DNA from: Mucilaginibacter gilvus
Lineage (GTDB): Bacteria; Bacteroidota; Bacteroidia; Sphingobacteriales; Sphingobacteriaceae
Assembly: GCF_004054195.1 (NCBI RefSeq)
Contig: NZ_SBIW01000006.1
Span: forward strand, 379,653 to 443,652
Length of the DNA: 64,000 nt
Direction of reading: 5' to 3'
Part shown: positions 45,001 through 53,987 of the stretch, piece by piece
Layout of the letters: each line of letters begins with the position of its first letter
Numbering within the stretch: the first letter of the stretch is position 1
Notes under the pieces: model-generated
Told to the model about the DNA's origin: nothing
Database searches by the model: none
The model's input: only the letters and a program-made list of their open reading frames with translations
Position numbers and translations under genes: made by a program

Positions 45001-47919
45001 CGGGAAGTTTAATATCTCTTTCTGAAAACGGGCCAGCAATTCTCGGCGTAAAGTATCACGCTGTTTGCCATGTGCCGCTATGCCTATCACCTGCGCGAGG
45101 TTTTGCTCAGGAGCATCTACCTGCATTAACGAGGCCGGGAAATCGTCCCCGTTGTTAAGGAGTTGGGCAAGGCTGCTAATCTCTTGTTCATGCTCTTTAC
45201 TTTTAACTAAGCCACCAACCTTTAAAATGTCACTTACAATGCTGATTTGATTAGTTAAGGTTTTGAGAAAGCTTAACAACTCCTCAATCAAACGGCCTGC
45301 CTCTTGTTTTAACTGCAGGGTATACAGTTTTACATTGATAGCTTTAAGCGGATGGCCTTGGGGGCTACCGATCAAGGTACCCGCCGCCTGTAAATCGGTG
45401 GCAACATCGCGCCAAACAATAACATGATCTGGTGTGAGGGTTTGGATAGATTCTGACGGAAAGCTAACATGATCCTCACCTTGCGGCAACTGGCTGTATT
45501 GCGTAAATAAGTCGAACAAAGAATATCCGAAAGGATACTTTTCGTGCAAAGCGGCTACATATACATTCAGTTCGTTTCGCAGACTGTACAAGCGTTCCGC
45601 TTCCGAAATAAAATTGTCAGGCGCATCCTTCTGCACTATTTCCGTAGCTGCCTTAAGCTGCTCCAGCACGGCAGATTTTTTTGACTTGTTTGAATGCAGT
45701 TCTAAACAAAACGCGCCGATACCTATCGCCTCCAACCGGCTTTCCACTACATCAAGCGCGGCCTTCTTGGCAGCCACAAACAGTACTTTTTTACCGGCGT
45801 AAAGCGCGTTGGCTATAATGTTGGTAATGGTTTGCGATTTACCTGTACCCGGCGGGCCGTGCAGCACAAAACTTTTGCCTTCGCCAGAAGTTAAGATAGC
45901 CTGCAGTTGCGATGAATCTGAGCTGATGGGCAGCGCTACATTCTTGGGATGCAGCTGCCCATCTTCAATAGCCATGCCCGAGGTGTCCTCTTCCGGCTGC
46001 CACTCCAGTTTGCCGGATATAAGACTGGCTACTACCTTATTGCGGGCAAGCTTATCGGCATTATTATGTATATCGTTCCATAAAATAAACTTGCTAAACG
46101 AGAATGTGCCCAGCAACGCCTGTTCCTCAATATCCCAGCGCGATTTGGTCATGATGGCCTGGCGGATGATGTTGAAGATGAGTTTCACATCTACACCACT
46201 CTCATCCTTCGGCAAGGTTTCCAAGCCACCAATGGTGATGCCAAAATCCTGCCTTATCATCTCCAGCAGGGTAATATTCATGATGGTTTCTTCTTCGCGG
46301 GTGCGGATAACGTAGCCTTTTTGCGCCGATTTTCGGATGATCTCTACCGGCAAAAGCAATATGGGTGCGTAGCGCGGTCGCTCGCTCAAATCTGTTTCAA
46401 ACCATCTTAATAAGCCCAAACCCACATAAAGCGTATTGGCACCGTTCTCTTCTATCGAAAGTCGCGACGAGCGGTATAAGTTGGTAAGGCTATTACCTAA
46501 TTCCATTTCGGATAGGTAAGTTCTTAATCGCCGTTGGCCCAACTCATTTTTTACGAGGTCGGCAATGGGATCGGTTTGATGCAGGGCTTCGTACACACCA
46601 GTATCGCGCTGGTTATTATCCCAGTCTGATGGTTTTGCCAGCATCTGGAACTCCGTCCCGGCAGATAGAGCATCCTCTAGTTTACCGGCGTTTATGGTGA
46701 TAAACTGGATCACGCTTTTTGTGATACGGATGTTAAGCAGGCTATTGCGCAGGGTAAGATCAAGCAGCTTACGTTCCCAAAGGCGTTGTTTGGATACATC
46801 TATTTTTTCGCTATGCACCAATTTTTGCCCAACAAATATATCATCAGGCAAGGCACTTTCACGCAATTGCCGGGTTTCTTCTACTATCTCCCAGCCGTTT
46901 GGTGTAGGCACCCGTAACGGAAGCGGCCGAATGCCGCTGAACCGCGCGCGCTTAATATCTATAAATAACAAAAAATCGCTGATGCGGAGTAATTTCTGGT
47001 CGGCAGAGCGCACTGCGTCATCAAAAGAGGTGTTGTTGCCTGCGTTCATGCAGGTGGCTTCCACCACCACAATATCGTTGATCCCATCTGCAGATCGCTT
47101 GGTTATCAGCGAAGGATCGTCGTTCACAGCATCTGCGAAGGATTCATCAATAAGCCAGCCACCGGCAAAGGCATGGCCCTTAACCATGGTAATAATTGGA
47201 TGTATGCCAACTGCCTCCAGGCAGGCGGCGTACAGCAGAGAAAGGTCGAGGCAATTAGCCAGCTTATTAGCAAAAATAGTATCCGCCAGCCTTATCCTTT
47301 GCCCCCCTTCTTCAAAACTTGCCGGCACGGTACAATAGATAAATTGCATAGCGGCAATAGCTTCGTAAATGGCGGCCATTTGCTTACGCACCCGGTTGGG
47401 GTTGCGGCTTTGGTATTCGTCGAAAGATGGGTTGCCGGTCCATTTTTCTAATATGGCCGATGCCGCGACGATTATCTTTACAATTTGAGGGTGGTTTGGC
47501 GTTATAAAAGCCGCCAGCATTTCGGGCAGCAAGCCGAGGCCGTTCCATTGGTCATAGGCGAGCAGATCAACCCCGTAGTGCTCCTGGTATTCAATTTCAC
47601 CATCGGCTGTGATGGTTAAAATGAATTTACCTGCCGCCCGCTCCGTAAGTTCGGCCAGGTATTTTGATGATATAACCGGTGAAATGTTTTTAAAAGAGTG
47701 GCTTTCCTGGTCTCTCAAAACCCCTGTCGATTGCTTCCATACCGCCGCGAAATCCGGCTCGGATGATAGTTCAACCGTTACATTTTGCCAATCGTAACCC
47801 GATACGTTTTTAATGGCCAGTTGCCTGATAACGGGGACGTGGTTTTGCTGCAGCGCGAAATTTATTACGGGCGAATACTCAAAATTCACCACTGTTTTTG
47901 GCAGGGTTTGGCTACTCAT
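42064..47919 (-). CDS. DUF4011/SF1 helicase/Vsr-like nuclease/DUF3320 protein (probable antiphage defence)
   Basis: 1951 residues, intact. Order: about 1-130 beta-rich; about 215-260 a transglutaminase-like core (NCLDLSLLYAACLEAVG ... KGHAFAGGW); DUF4011-like region to about 640; SF1 helicase with Walker A GPPGTGKSQT near 688, a long helical insert, Walker B FDEASQMPT near 1325 and VVGDPKQMPPT; motif IV-VI part near 1500 (VQGDERDVILFSIGYG); Vsr/REase-like domain near 1615-1700 (FENLIAAELRKQGYEVHTQ ... KIDLGIVD); DUF3320 near 1770-1850. The helicase-plus-nuclease layout is that of the defence type described as DUF4011-helicase-Vsr. Single gene, next to a prophage remnant. Confidence 0.88.
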   Translation of the reverse strand: MSSQTLPKTVVNFEYSPVINFALQQNHVPVIRQLAIKNVSGYDWQNVTVELSSEPDFAAVWKQSTGVLRDQESHSFKNISPVISSKYLAELTERAAGKFILTITADGEIEYQEHYGVDLLAYDQWNGLGLLPEMLAAFITPNHPQIVKIIVAASAILEKWTGNPSFDEYQSRNPNRVRKQMAAIYEAIAAMQFIYCTVPASFEEGGQRIRLADTIFANKLANCLDLSLLYAACLEAVGIHPIITMVKGHAFAGGWLIDESFADAVNDDPSLITKRSADGINDIVVVEATCMNAGNNTSFDDAVRSADQKLLRISDFLLFIDIKRARFSGIRPLPLRVPTPNGWEIVEETRQLRESALPDDIFVGQKLVHSEKIDVSKQRLWERKLLDLTLRNSLLNIRITKSVIQFITINAGKLEDALSAGTEFQMLAKPSDWDNNQRDTGVYEALHQTDPIADLVKNELGQRRLRTYLSEMELGNSLTNLYRSSRLSIEENGANTLYVGLGLLRWFETDLSERPRYAPILLLPVEIIRKSAQKGYVIRTREEETIMNITLLEMIRQDFGITIGGLETLPKDESGVDVKLIFNIIRQAIMTKSRWDIEEQALLGTFSFSKFILWNDIHNNADKLARNKVVASLISGKLEWQPEEDTSGMAIEDGQLHPKNVALPISSDSSQLQAILTSGEGKSFVLHGPPGTGKSQTITNIIANALYAGKKVLFVAAKKAALDVVESRLEAIGIGAFCLELHSNKSKKSAVLEQLKAATEIVQKDAPDNFISEAERLYSLRNELNVYVAALHEKYPFGYSLFDLFTQYSQLPQGEDHVSFPSESIQTLTPDHVIVWRDVATDLQAAGTLIGSPQGHPLKAINVKLYTLQLKQEAGRLIEELLSFLKTLTNQISIVSDILKVGGLVKSKEHEQEISSLAQLLNNGDDFPASLMQVDAPEQNLAQVIGIAAHGKQRDTLRRELLARFQKEILNFPAAQTLSEWNIADVKWFLPRWLAQRSLLKKLSKLTLGGAIGNDDVPAVLQQIIAYREEQDIIDKATSLPPLLGFMWQNGECDWTKIESSCQQVIQMNRAATGIVGSAGLKTWRTALAGEFSEGSKAYATEHKKLLGDYLQTTGNIAEVETVLHNLLGINFGSMQNSAVDWKIELSQMAGGWLQHLDALKDWYNWLAVKERAIETDLQPLIAAYENGAVQSADLVMQFEKGFYRSAAEYIIERTPQLATFNSSLFQEKIKRFRDISSNFEKLTKQELYARLAARIPSFTQEASQSSEIGILQRTIRNNGRAMSIRKIFDAIPNLLHRLTPCMLMSPISVAQYFDADSVKFDLVVFDEASQMPTCEAVGAIARGTTVIVVGDPKQMPPTNFFSTNNIDEENIDKEDLESILDDCLALSMPSHHLLWHYRSKHESLIAFSNAKYYDNKLLTFPSTDDIVSKVTFVKVEGYYDKGRSRQNKFEAKAIVDEVIRRLSDPVLAKRSMGIVTFSSVQQILVEDLLTDVFKLRPDLERIALECEEPIFIKNLENVQGDERDVILFSIGYGPDETGKVSLNFGPINREGGWRRLNVAVSRARYEMKVFSTLNADQIDLNRSGSEGVAGLKAFLAYAEKGKTALPVRVAEKSEQGPSFENLIAAELRKQGYEVHTQIGCSAYKIDLGIVDKENRTGYILGVLTDGKSYQSAKTSRDREIVQVDVLKLLGWNIHKIFSTEWWEKPDKVIGGIVAAICLAEENKNKTPQPPAVKPPAAPPTNNEFKSAGFAPVAAPVNRVVAPNNVITYEVSALDGVQLTSAEDFFSPQNRGRIKAQIFNVLQTEAPISKNLLSKRVLSAWGITRTGARINTHFDSLFDQMNIAKTSQGKSTYFWNNGQQAGSYKIYRVPLNDMQKRDADDLPPEEIANAVRAILKNQISLAKTDLVRETGKLFGFDRLGANVELAMLAGINKAVDLEYALIKDGRIVFVG

Positions 47920-48012
47920 AGTTGGAGGTTAAGATAACAATTTATCGTAATCAAATTATCTGCCGATATTTTGGTTTACTCCACTGATGAACAAAATAAA
48001 TTATATGGCAAA

Positions 48013-48048
48013 AAAAACAGTCTTGACGATATCGTCAAGACTGTTTTT
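48013..48048. terminator. Perfect 36-bp palindrome, bidirectional terminator
   Basis: Two 18-bp arms (AAAAACAGTCTTGACGAT and ATCGTCAAGACTGTTTTT) with no spacer. A-runs and T-runs at the ends give terminators for both strands. It lies after the recombinase fragment (stop 48111) and upstream of the helicase start (47919), so it seals the helicase gene from upstream transcription. Confidence 0.85.
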
Positions 48049-48110
48049 GAATTGGGTAGTGAACCCTATTGGACTTTTTTCGAACCATTTTCTAGAAGAC
48101 TTGAAAGTAG

Positions 48111-48659
48111 TTAGCCATATACTTTAAGCGGTTCGAGCCCAGTCTGGGCAGCCAGAATGGGCAAGCACGAAAAATCGGTCGCTTGCCCTTCTTTTTTTCC
48201 AACTATTTTTCTGTTAATCAAGTAGATACAAGAGTATAATTCACTCGTAAAAGCGGTTCGATGTTGCAATTCCTCGAAAGTGAACTTTTGGGGGTACATC
48301 CAACCAATTAATTTCCGCTTTTCTGAAGTTGTTGATTTTGAATGTATTGCGTCAAGCTGTGTCAATTTGGTAATTGCTTTCTTAAGCATCGGTTCTATAT
48401 TTTCAGCTTTAGAATTTACCGCTGCCGCCTCTGCTAACTTCGCTTCCAGTACGTTTATCTTATATTCATTTTCAGACTTAATGGTTTTGTAATCCACGCC
48501 GTCAATGTCGCCATTCAAAAGTAACTCCCTTGCTTTGGCAATACGGCGGAAGGTAAAGGTAGTGCTACTAAACTGATAGGGATGATTTAAAAAATCGTTG
48601 GTTAAGTCGTACAAGTAGTCATCAATAGTCAAATTTTTTGTGAGTGCCAGCAACCACAT
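48111..48659 (-). pseudogene. C-terminal fragment of a large serine recombinase
   Basis: 182 codons. The coiled-coil part AKARELLLNGDIDGVDYKTI and the end KRKLIGWMYPQKFTFEELQ are the typical C-terminal region of Bacteroidota Pin-related large serine recombinases; the catalytic serine domain and recombinase domain are missing. The last residues AAQTGLEPLKVYG recall the LEP endings that arise when such genes read into an attachment site. Its first codons overlap a membrane-protein gene (48622-49026) by 38 bp, so the break lies near 48640. A similar fragment lies at 58.4-58.7 kb. Confidence 0.6.
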
Positions 48660-49026
48660 TACAGCTGATATTTATGAGTACTCCCTTAAACTTTTTTTGT
48701 GCGATCTTAAAATCCATATAAGAAACGAGATCTTGTTCTTTAAAGAACTTATTTGTCTCCAATTGTAGAAATAAGCTTTCCATCAATATTTTTATGACTA
48801 GATAAAATCCCAAGGCAAGGCAAATGTTCAGGGTTCCACTTGTGCCTAGTACCTTTGCGAGGCTGAACCTACCGGTTACATTCAGCAGAACCGATAGGGC
48901 ATGCATGCATATAAATATTTGTAAGATGGCTTTAAAATATAGCGGGTTATTATCACCTTTTATTTTGAGTAGCCTGATTAAACGAAGGGATATAACGATA
49001 CCAAAGACCGATAACGCGATTACCAT
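48622..49026 (-). CDS. Membrane protein of unknown function
   Basis: 134 residues with three hydrophobic segments (MVIALSVFGIVISLRLIRLL, AILQIFICMHALSVLLNV, LNICLALGFYLVIKILMES) and a soluble end (FFKEQDLVSYMDFKIAQKKF). It overlaps the recombinase fragment. The end may be altered by the fusion with the recombinase sequence. No family named. Confidence 0.45.
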   Translation of the reverse strand: MVIALSVFGIVISLRLIRLLKIKGDNNPLYFKAILQIFICMHALSVLLNVTGRFSLAKVLGTSGTLNICLALGFYLVIKILMESLFLQLETNKFFKEQDLVSYMDFKIAQKKFKGVLINISCNVVAGTHKKFDY

Positions 49027-49160
49027 TCATTATCTTTAATCGGTCGGGTAGAGTTCTCGTTTGCCTGATAGCCGTCCATTATTTACCTATTACGCAAAAA
49101 TAAAAAGCCACACCCAGTTATGGCAGGTGTGGCTTGAGCGCTAATCATTAATGATCTATG

Positions 49161-49718
49161 TCAGAAATTACAATCCTTACCAGGATTAATATTTTCCTTA
49201 TCACGAGTCAGGTTCGCTGTGCCATTTTGAAAGGTCACAATCCAAATGGTATCGTAATCATCGTCAGGCCATAGCAGATTATTGTCTTTAACTCCCAGGG
49301 CCCTTACAATAGCCGCTATTGTTTTATGATTCCAGGCAACAAGAATGGTACCGGCTTTTGTCTTTATATCGGCAGCTACCCCCGCAGTATCCTTCTCTAC
49401 CCTGGCACTGTTTATCGTAAGATTGTATTTTACAGCCAGGGGTACAATAGTCTCAAACATACGCGCATGTTTAGTCACTTCTCCGACACCTAAAGAAGGG
49501 ACATAAGTATAGGCTGGTATACCAAATTTACCTACAAGTACAGCTGGCAATTTTAACGATCTATTGTAACCCTGGCAGGTAAGGTTATCTCCCTTAAGAG
49601 GCTTCTCTGCGTGACGTATTAATATAACTTTTAAATCAGGCGTTTGCGCCCGGGTAAATCCGATGTAGAAAAAGCTAAACGTTATTAGTAAGCACAATAT
49701 TTTTAATAAGTATTTCAT
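49161..49718 (-). CDS. Secreted histidine phosphatase family protein
   Basis: 185 residues with a signal peptide (residues 1-24, ending FTRAQ). The catalytic motif LIRHAEKP (residues 33-40, nucleophile His36) is intact, and a second histidine is in LVAWNHKT near 135, as needed for the histidine phosphatase mechanism. It is probably periplasmic or exported and releases phosphate from an organic ester. Last gene of a three-gene operon behind the TonB receptor and a lipoprotein; this suggests uptake of a phosphate-bearing compound. Confidence 0.82.
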   Translation of the reverse strand: MKYLLKILCLLITFSFFYIGFTRAQTPDLKVILIRHAEKPLKGDNLTCQGYNRSLKLPAVLVGKFGIPAYTYVPSLGVGEVTKHARMFETIVPLAVKYNLTINSARVEKDTAGVAADIKTKAGTILVAWNHKTIAAIVRALGVKDNNLLWPDDDYDTIWIVTFQNGTANLTRDKENINPGKDCNF

Positions 49719-49725
49719 CCCTATA

Positions 49726-51147
49726 TTAGTGTAAGTTGCCGGTTCCGTTTAACTGATATGCACCAAGGTCGACACCGGGAGGGGTTGCATCTGAAAGGCC
49801 GTAAATTTTGTCCATCGGTACCACAATCAAAGGTTTAATGCTTATGTTGCCCTTACCGATCAAAGGTGAATTTGGCTGCAATCTAAAATTAAAATTTCCA
49901 ACTGCACTATATTGAGCAAATGGGCGGTTTACCGGCAACGGGAAATTTAAAAACATTGGTGCGCTTTTTTGTACAACGTCTGTACCATCATAAATGGATC
50001 CCAAAGTATAACTTACAGGAAGGTATTTGGCCGTTGAAGTGATAGACGGAAAATCTGTTGATTGCGGCTGGGTAATGTATCCTGTTGGATAAAATTGGTT
50101 GGCCACACTTAACGAGTCAGCGTATTGATAGTTATTGCCGTAAGTTAAGTGTGCAATATCAGCAATAGGGCTACCAACAACACGATAACCGAATTTACAA
50201 TTTACAGCTACGTTATTATAATACATGCCTGACGCCCCCTCTTCAAAATTGATCGAGCCACCACGTCCGCTTTGAACCTGCCTGTAACCACCACTGATAA
50301 AAGTATTGTTATACATTACGATATTGGTTTGCGGTGCTCCCGTTGCCTGGCCTTTATTTGAAGCTTTCTGCCCGTTGGTTGCCGTCCCGATAAATAGGTT
50401 ATAGGCTAACGTGCCTACAGACCCTCCTTTTATATTCAAACAATCGCCGCCACTTACGCCGTTTTTTTCAAATGTACTACGGAAAATAGCCAGCTTACCG
50501 GCCGAGATGCGGATAGGATCATCCACACCACCATACAGCCACGAGTCTTCCATAATAAAGCTCCCTTTATAATTGGCGAACAAGATGCTGAACTGGTTGC
50601 CAGTACCTGCTCCGGCAATGGTTGATGTTGCTTTACCTTCTGTTAAGCCGGCGTATTCAACGTGTGTCCATCTTAAAACCATAAGGTTACATGTAGGGCC
50701 GCCAATGATACCTTTCCATTTACCCGCGTAGGCAGGATCGTTGGCAGGTAAAAACCCACCGGGCGCATCATTTTTAGTTATACCACCCACCGTTATATAA
50801 TTTGGTTGGTCTTTAGAACCGTTGCTTACTAATGTACCTAACGCGATCAAACTACTTCCCAAACCCATTTTTAGGGTTACACCCGGCTGCAGTAGCAATG
50901 TATCAGTTGGATTAATTACCAGGTCGCAACCATCGGCCACAGTATATGTTTTTCCGGAAAGCATGGTACCCTTTACCGGTACTACTGTACTACCACCACT
51001 GCAGGACAGTGGGGCGGCATCGCTAACCGGATTGGCGGCAGGTGGCGTATAGTTATATATATCTGTATGTTCGCCTTTCCATTTCTGGCAGCTACTTAAT
51101 ACGGCCAGTATTATAAGGCAAAATATGGCGGAAATGATTCTTTTCAT
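49726..51147 (-). CDS. Right-handed beta-helix-like lipoprotein
   Basis: 473 residues with a lipoprotein signal (ISAIFCLIILAVLSSCQKWK). Repeating short beta turns (GCDLVINPTDTLLLQPGVT, IALGTLVSNGS, IFRSTFEKNGVSGGDCLNI) suggest a parallel beta-helix. It is 11 bp downstream of the TonB receptor and 7 bp before the phosphatase gene. In place it corresponds to the surface lipoprotein partner of a SusC/TonB receptor, binding the same ligand, but it is not a SusD. Confidence 0.75.
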   Translation of the reverse strand: MKRIISAIFCLIILAVLSSCQKWKGEHTDIYNYTPPAANPVSDAAPLSCSGGSTVVPVKGTMLSGKTYTVADGCDLVINPTDTLLLQPGVTLKMGLGSSLIALGTLVSNGSKDQPNYITVGGITKNDAPGGFLPANDPAYAGKWKGIIGGPTCNLMVLRWTHVEYAGLTEGKATSTIAGAGTGNQFSILFANYKGSFIMEDSWLYGGVDDPIRISAGKLAIFRSTFEKNGVSGGDCLNIKGGSVGTLAYNLFIGTATNGQKASNKGQATGAPQTNIVMYNNTFISGGYRQVQSGRGGSINFEEGASGMYYNNVAVNCKFGYRVVGSPIADIAHLTYGNNYQYADSLSVANQFYPTGYITQPQSTDFPSITSTAKYLPVSYTLGSIYDGTDVVQKSAPMFLNFPLPVNRPFAQYSAVGNFNFRLQPNSPLIGKGNISIKPLIVVPMDKIYGLSDATPPGVDLGAYQLNGTGNLH

Positions 51148-51158
51148 CTTTTTATTTT

Positions 51159-53987
51159 TTATAATTTATATCTTAAACCACCAAGAAATGATGTTTTGTA
51201 GTAATCGCTTTGCACCAGGGTCTGCGCTGCAATGTCTTGTTTACCCAAAAATTCCTGTTGTTTGGCGTCCAGGCTGCCATGTGGAAATTTTAGATAGATT
51301 TTGCTGGCAGCATTTGTAATGTTGTTGATCTTACCGTAAAAAGAAAGCTTTTTACCAATGGTTTTCTCAAATGAAAAATCTAACTGGTTGTAAGCATGCT
51401 GGTAAAAATCAAGACTAGCATATGGCGATACCTGCGTTAGCCGCTCGCCCGTATAAACAAACGCTGCCTGCATATCTATGCCTAGTTTTGCGCTCTTAAA
51501 TAAAACCGATGCATTACCAACGTGGTCTGCCTGGCCCTGTAAAGGGCGGGTTTCATTAACAATGGTTTGGATAGAACCCGCGGTAGGGTCGTTAACATAC
51601 AATAATTTGTTAGTGCTGATCCTTGAGTGGGTGTAAGTATAATTTACCGAGAAACCTATCAGCCCGAAGAATTTGGTTGCCAAAACTTCCGCACCATAAT
51701 TAGTAGCATTGCCCGCATCGTTTTGAGGTTTTATCACCTGTGAGCTTGGGCCGCCGTCACGTACTACAAAGTACTCGATCGGGTTATAGATTTTTTTGAA
51801 GAAAGTACCCACCAATACCTGGTCAGATCCGCCCGGGAAAAGCTCGTAGCGCAAATCATAGTTATCGGCAGTGATGTGTTTTAATAACGGGTTACCTACT
51901 TGGTCATAATACTCGCCCGAAACTTTATAAGGAACAAGCTCTCCAAAACCAGGACGGCTGATCGAGGCAAAATACGAAGCGCGGATATTCTGTCTGTCAG
52001 TCAATGCATATTTTAAGTGAACGCTTGGCAGCAAATCGCTATAAATAATCGTACCGGTGCGCTGGGTAACTGTTGCCGGCGATTGCGTGCCATAGGTCAT
52101 GTAAGTATTTTCAACCCTGACACCGCCAAGTATTTGTAATTTGGGAAAAGGATTAAATTTTACCTGTAAGTATTCTGCGTTATCATCCTCACGCACATTG
52201 TAGTTGTTTTGAAGATCAGGATTATTGCTTCCAATACCATCTGCTGCTGAATTAAAGCCAAATGGGATAGCCGCAAAATTATTGCTGAATAAAGTTGATT
52301 TACCGCCGGTTAACGAGTAAGTGATATAATCTGCATCTCTCAATTTGTGGCGATATAAACCACCTAAAGCAAATTCAACGTCTGTACCAGCAATCTTTGG
52401 TGTATAAAAGAAATTAGCATAACCAGACAAGTCTCGGTCGCGATTATTTTCCCAGTGGTGGGTAAGCTTAGTGTTGTTATCAATTTCTGTAGTAACCTGA
52501 CCTAAGCTATTTAATGATTTGTTTGCATCGTATGAAAAATCTATACGATCGGGCATGTGCCTTGAAGCTACAGAATAGATCCCATCCCAGTTCAGGTGGA
52601 ATTTATCGCTGATGATGTGCTCACCATGAAGTGTTCCGTTATAAATATTCTGTTTGGTTAAGGTGTTTCGGTCGGCAAGCGTGATCTGCTTGCTTAAGTT
52701 GGTTGAGTTCAAGCCAAGTCCTAAGGTATCCGAAGTTAACCTCGACTCATATTCGTTTTGATGAATGTAAAGGTTATATAGCGAGATCTTGTTTTTATCG
52801 TTCATCACGTAATCAATCTTATTATGTAAACCTAAACGTTGTGTCTGGGTAGAATAAGTGCGGTCATACGCGTCAGAAAACTGCGGGGAATTAGGCAGTG
52901 GGATTGCTGATGGCTGCGCATTTGGCGTTAACTGTTTAGAATTTGAACCGCGGTAGATATTTTGGTAGCTGCCGGAAATTATAATGCCCAGTTTGTTGTT
53001 AAGGAACCTATCGCCAATGGTTAAACCGGCTGTTGAGCTTGAGGGATTGTTTAGGCTGTGTTGACTGGTGTAAGCACGGTTGCTGAAATCAGCAGGTGAA
53101 GCCGCAAAACTGTTGCCATTGATCATGGCAGGAGATTTCACGTTAGGCGACGGATTAAAAGCACTAAACAATCGTCCGTCAGAGAATAAAGAAGAGAAAC
53201 CTGCCGACGCATTAGCACTTAAGGTAAAGTGGTAGGGAGCGCTTTTCATAATCAAATTCATGGCACCTCCAATGGCATCACCTTCCATGCTTGGCGTAAG
53301 TGCTTTGATCACTTCAAGGCGCTCCAGCATTTCTGAAGGGAAAATATCCATTGGAACAAAGCGGTAGCTTGGGTCAGGGCTGGGAACTTTTATACCGTTC
53401 ACTAAAGTGGAATTGTAACGCTGATCCATACCGCGTATAATAGCATAGCGGCCTTCGCCATTTGCAGATCTTTGTATGGTTACACCACTTACACGCTGCA
53501 ATGCGTTACCTACCGTAACATCTGGCAGGAGTTGAATGGTATTAGACGAGAGGATATTTATAACCATTGGGGCACTTTTTTCAAGACCGCGGGCATTTCT
53601 ATCGGTCTCTTTATTAGCCTGAGCGGTAACTTTTACCTCGCTCATTTGTGTGCTGGCATCTGTCAAAAAAATGTTTACAATTCTAAGCTCAGTTGCGGCC
53701 GATAGGGTACCTTCAACTACTTTCGATGGGGCATAACCTACATAATTCACCCTGATCTGGTAAAGACCTGTTGCAACTTTTTTAAAGCTGTAAGCACCAT
53801 TTAACCCTACCGAAGTATACTTGTTTTGCCCGTTTTGGGTTAAATGGACCGTTGCACCCGGTAAGGTTTCGCCCGTGCGGGAATCGGTTACTCTTCCTTC
53901 AATAGTCTGCGCTATTAGCCCGGAAGAAAATGATGAGAATATAAACAGGAAAAAAAGGATTTTGTTGTAAGAGTGTATAAATTTCAT
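51159..53987 (-). CDS. TonB-dependent outer-membrane receptor
   Basis: 942 residues. Signal peptide (1-26), carboxypeptidase-like domain (IEGRVTDSRTGETLPGATV, about 28-110), plug with APMVINILSSNTIQLLPDV and RVSGVTIQRSANGEGRYAII (about 140-260), then a 22-strand barrel ending FLGGLRYKL (aromatic-poor but usual for this class). It imports large ligands powered by TonB-ExbBD. Intact, first gene of the operon. An orphan exbD copy is at 6.0-6.5 kb. The ligand cannot be told; the phosphatase partner hints at an organic phosphate. Confidence 0.93.
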   Translation of the reverse strand: MKFIHSYNKILFFLFIFSSFSSGLIAQTIEGRVTDSRTGETLPGATVHLTQNGQNKYTSVGLNGAYSFKKVATGLYQIRVNYVGYAPSKVVEGTLSAATELRIVNIFLTDASTQMSEVKVTAQANKETDRNARGLEKSAPMVINILSSNTIQLLPDVTVGNALQRVSGVTIQRSANGEGRYAIIRGMDQRYNSTLVNGIKVPSPDPSYRFVPMDIFPSEMLERLEVIKALTPSMEGDAIGGAMNLIMKSAPYHFTLSANASAGFSSLFSDGRLFSAFNPSPNVKSPAMINGNSFAASPADFSNRAYTSQHSLNNPSSSTAGLTIGDRFLNNKLGIIISGSYQNIYRGSNSKQLTPNAQPSAIPLPNSPQFSDAYDRTYSTQTQRLGLHNKIDYVMNDKNKISLYNLYIHQNEYESRLTSDTLGLGLNSTNLSKQITLADRNTLTKQNIYNGTLHGEHIISDKFHLNWDGIYSVASRHMPDRIDFSYDANKSLNSLGQVTTEIDNNTKLTHHWENNRDRDLSGYANFFYTPKIAGTDVEFALGGLYRHKLRDADYITYSLTGGKSTLFSNNFAAIPFGFNSAADGIGSNNPDLQNNYNVREDDNAEYLQVKFNPFPKLQILGGVRVENTYMTYGTQSPATVTQRTGTIIYSDLLPSVHLKYALTDRQNIRASYFASISRPGFGELVPYKVSGEYYDQVGNPLLKHITADNYDLRYELFPGGSDQVLVGTFFKKIYNPIEYFVVRDGGPSSQVIKPQNDAGNATNYGAEVLATKFFGLIGFSVNYTYTHSRISTNKLLYVNDPTAGSIQTIVNETRPLQGQADHVGNASVLFKSAKLGIDMQAAFVYTGERLTQVSPYASLDFYQHAYNQLDFSFEKTIGKKLSFYGKINNITNAASKIYLKFPHGSLDAKQQEFLGKQDIAAQTLVQSDYYKTSFLGGLRYKL

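Noticed and set aside
46694..47338. 214-codon plus-strand frame opposite the helicase gene
   Set aside because: It is antisense to an intact conserved protein and serine/arginine-rich in a way typical of antisense frames.
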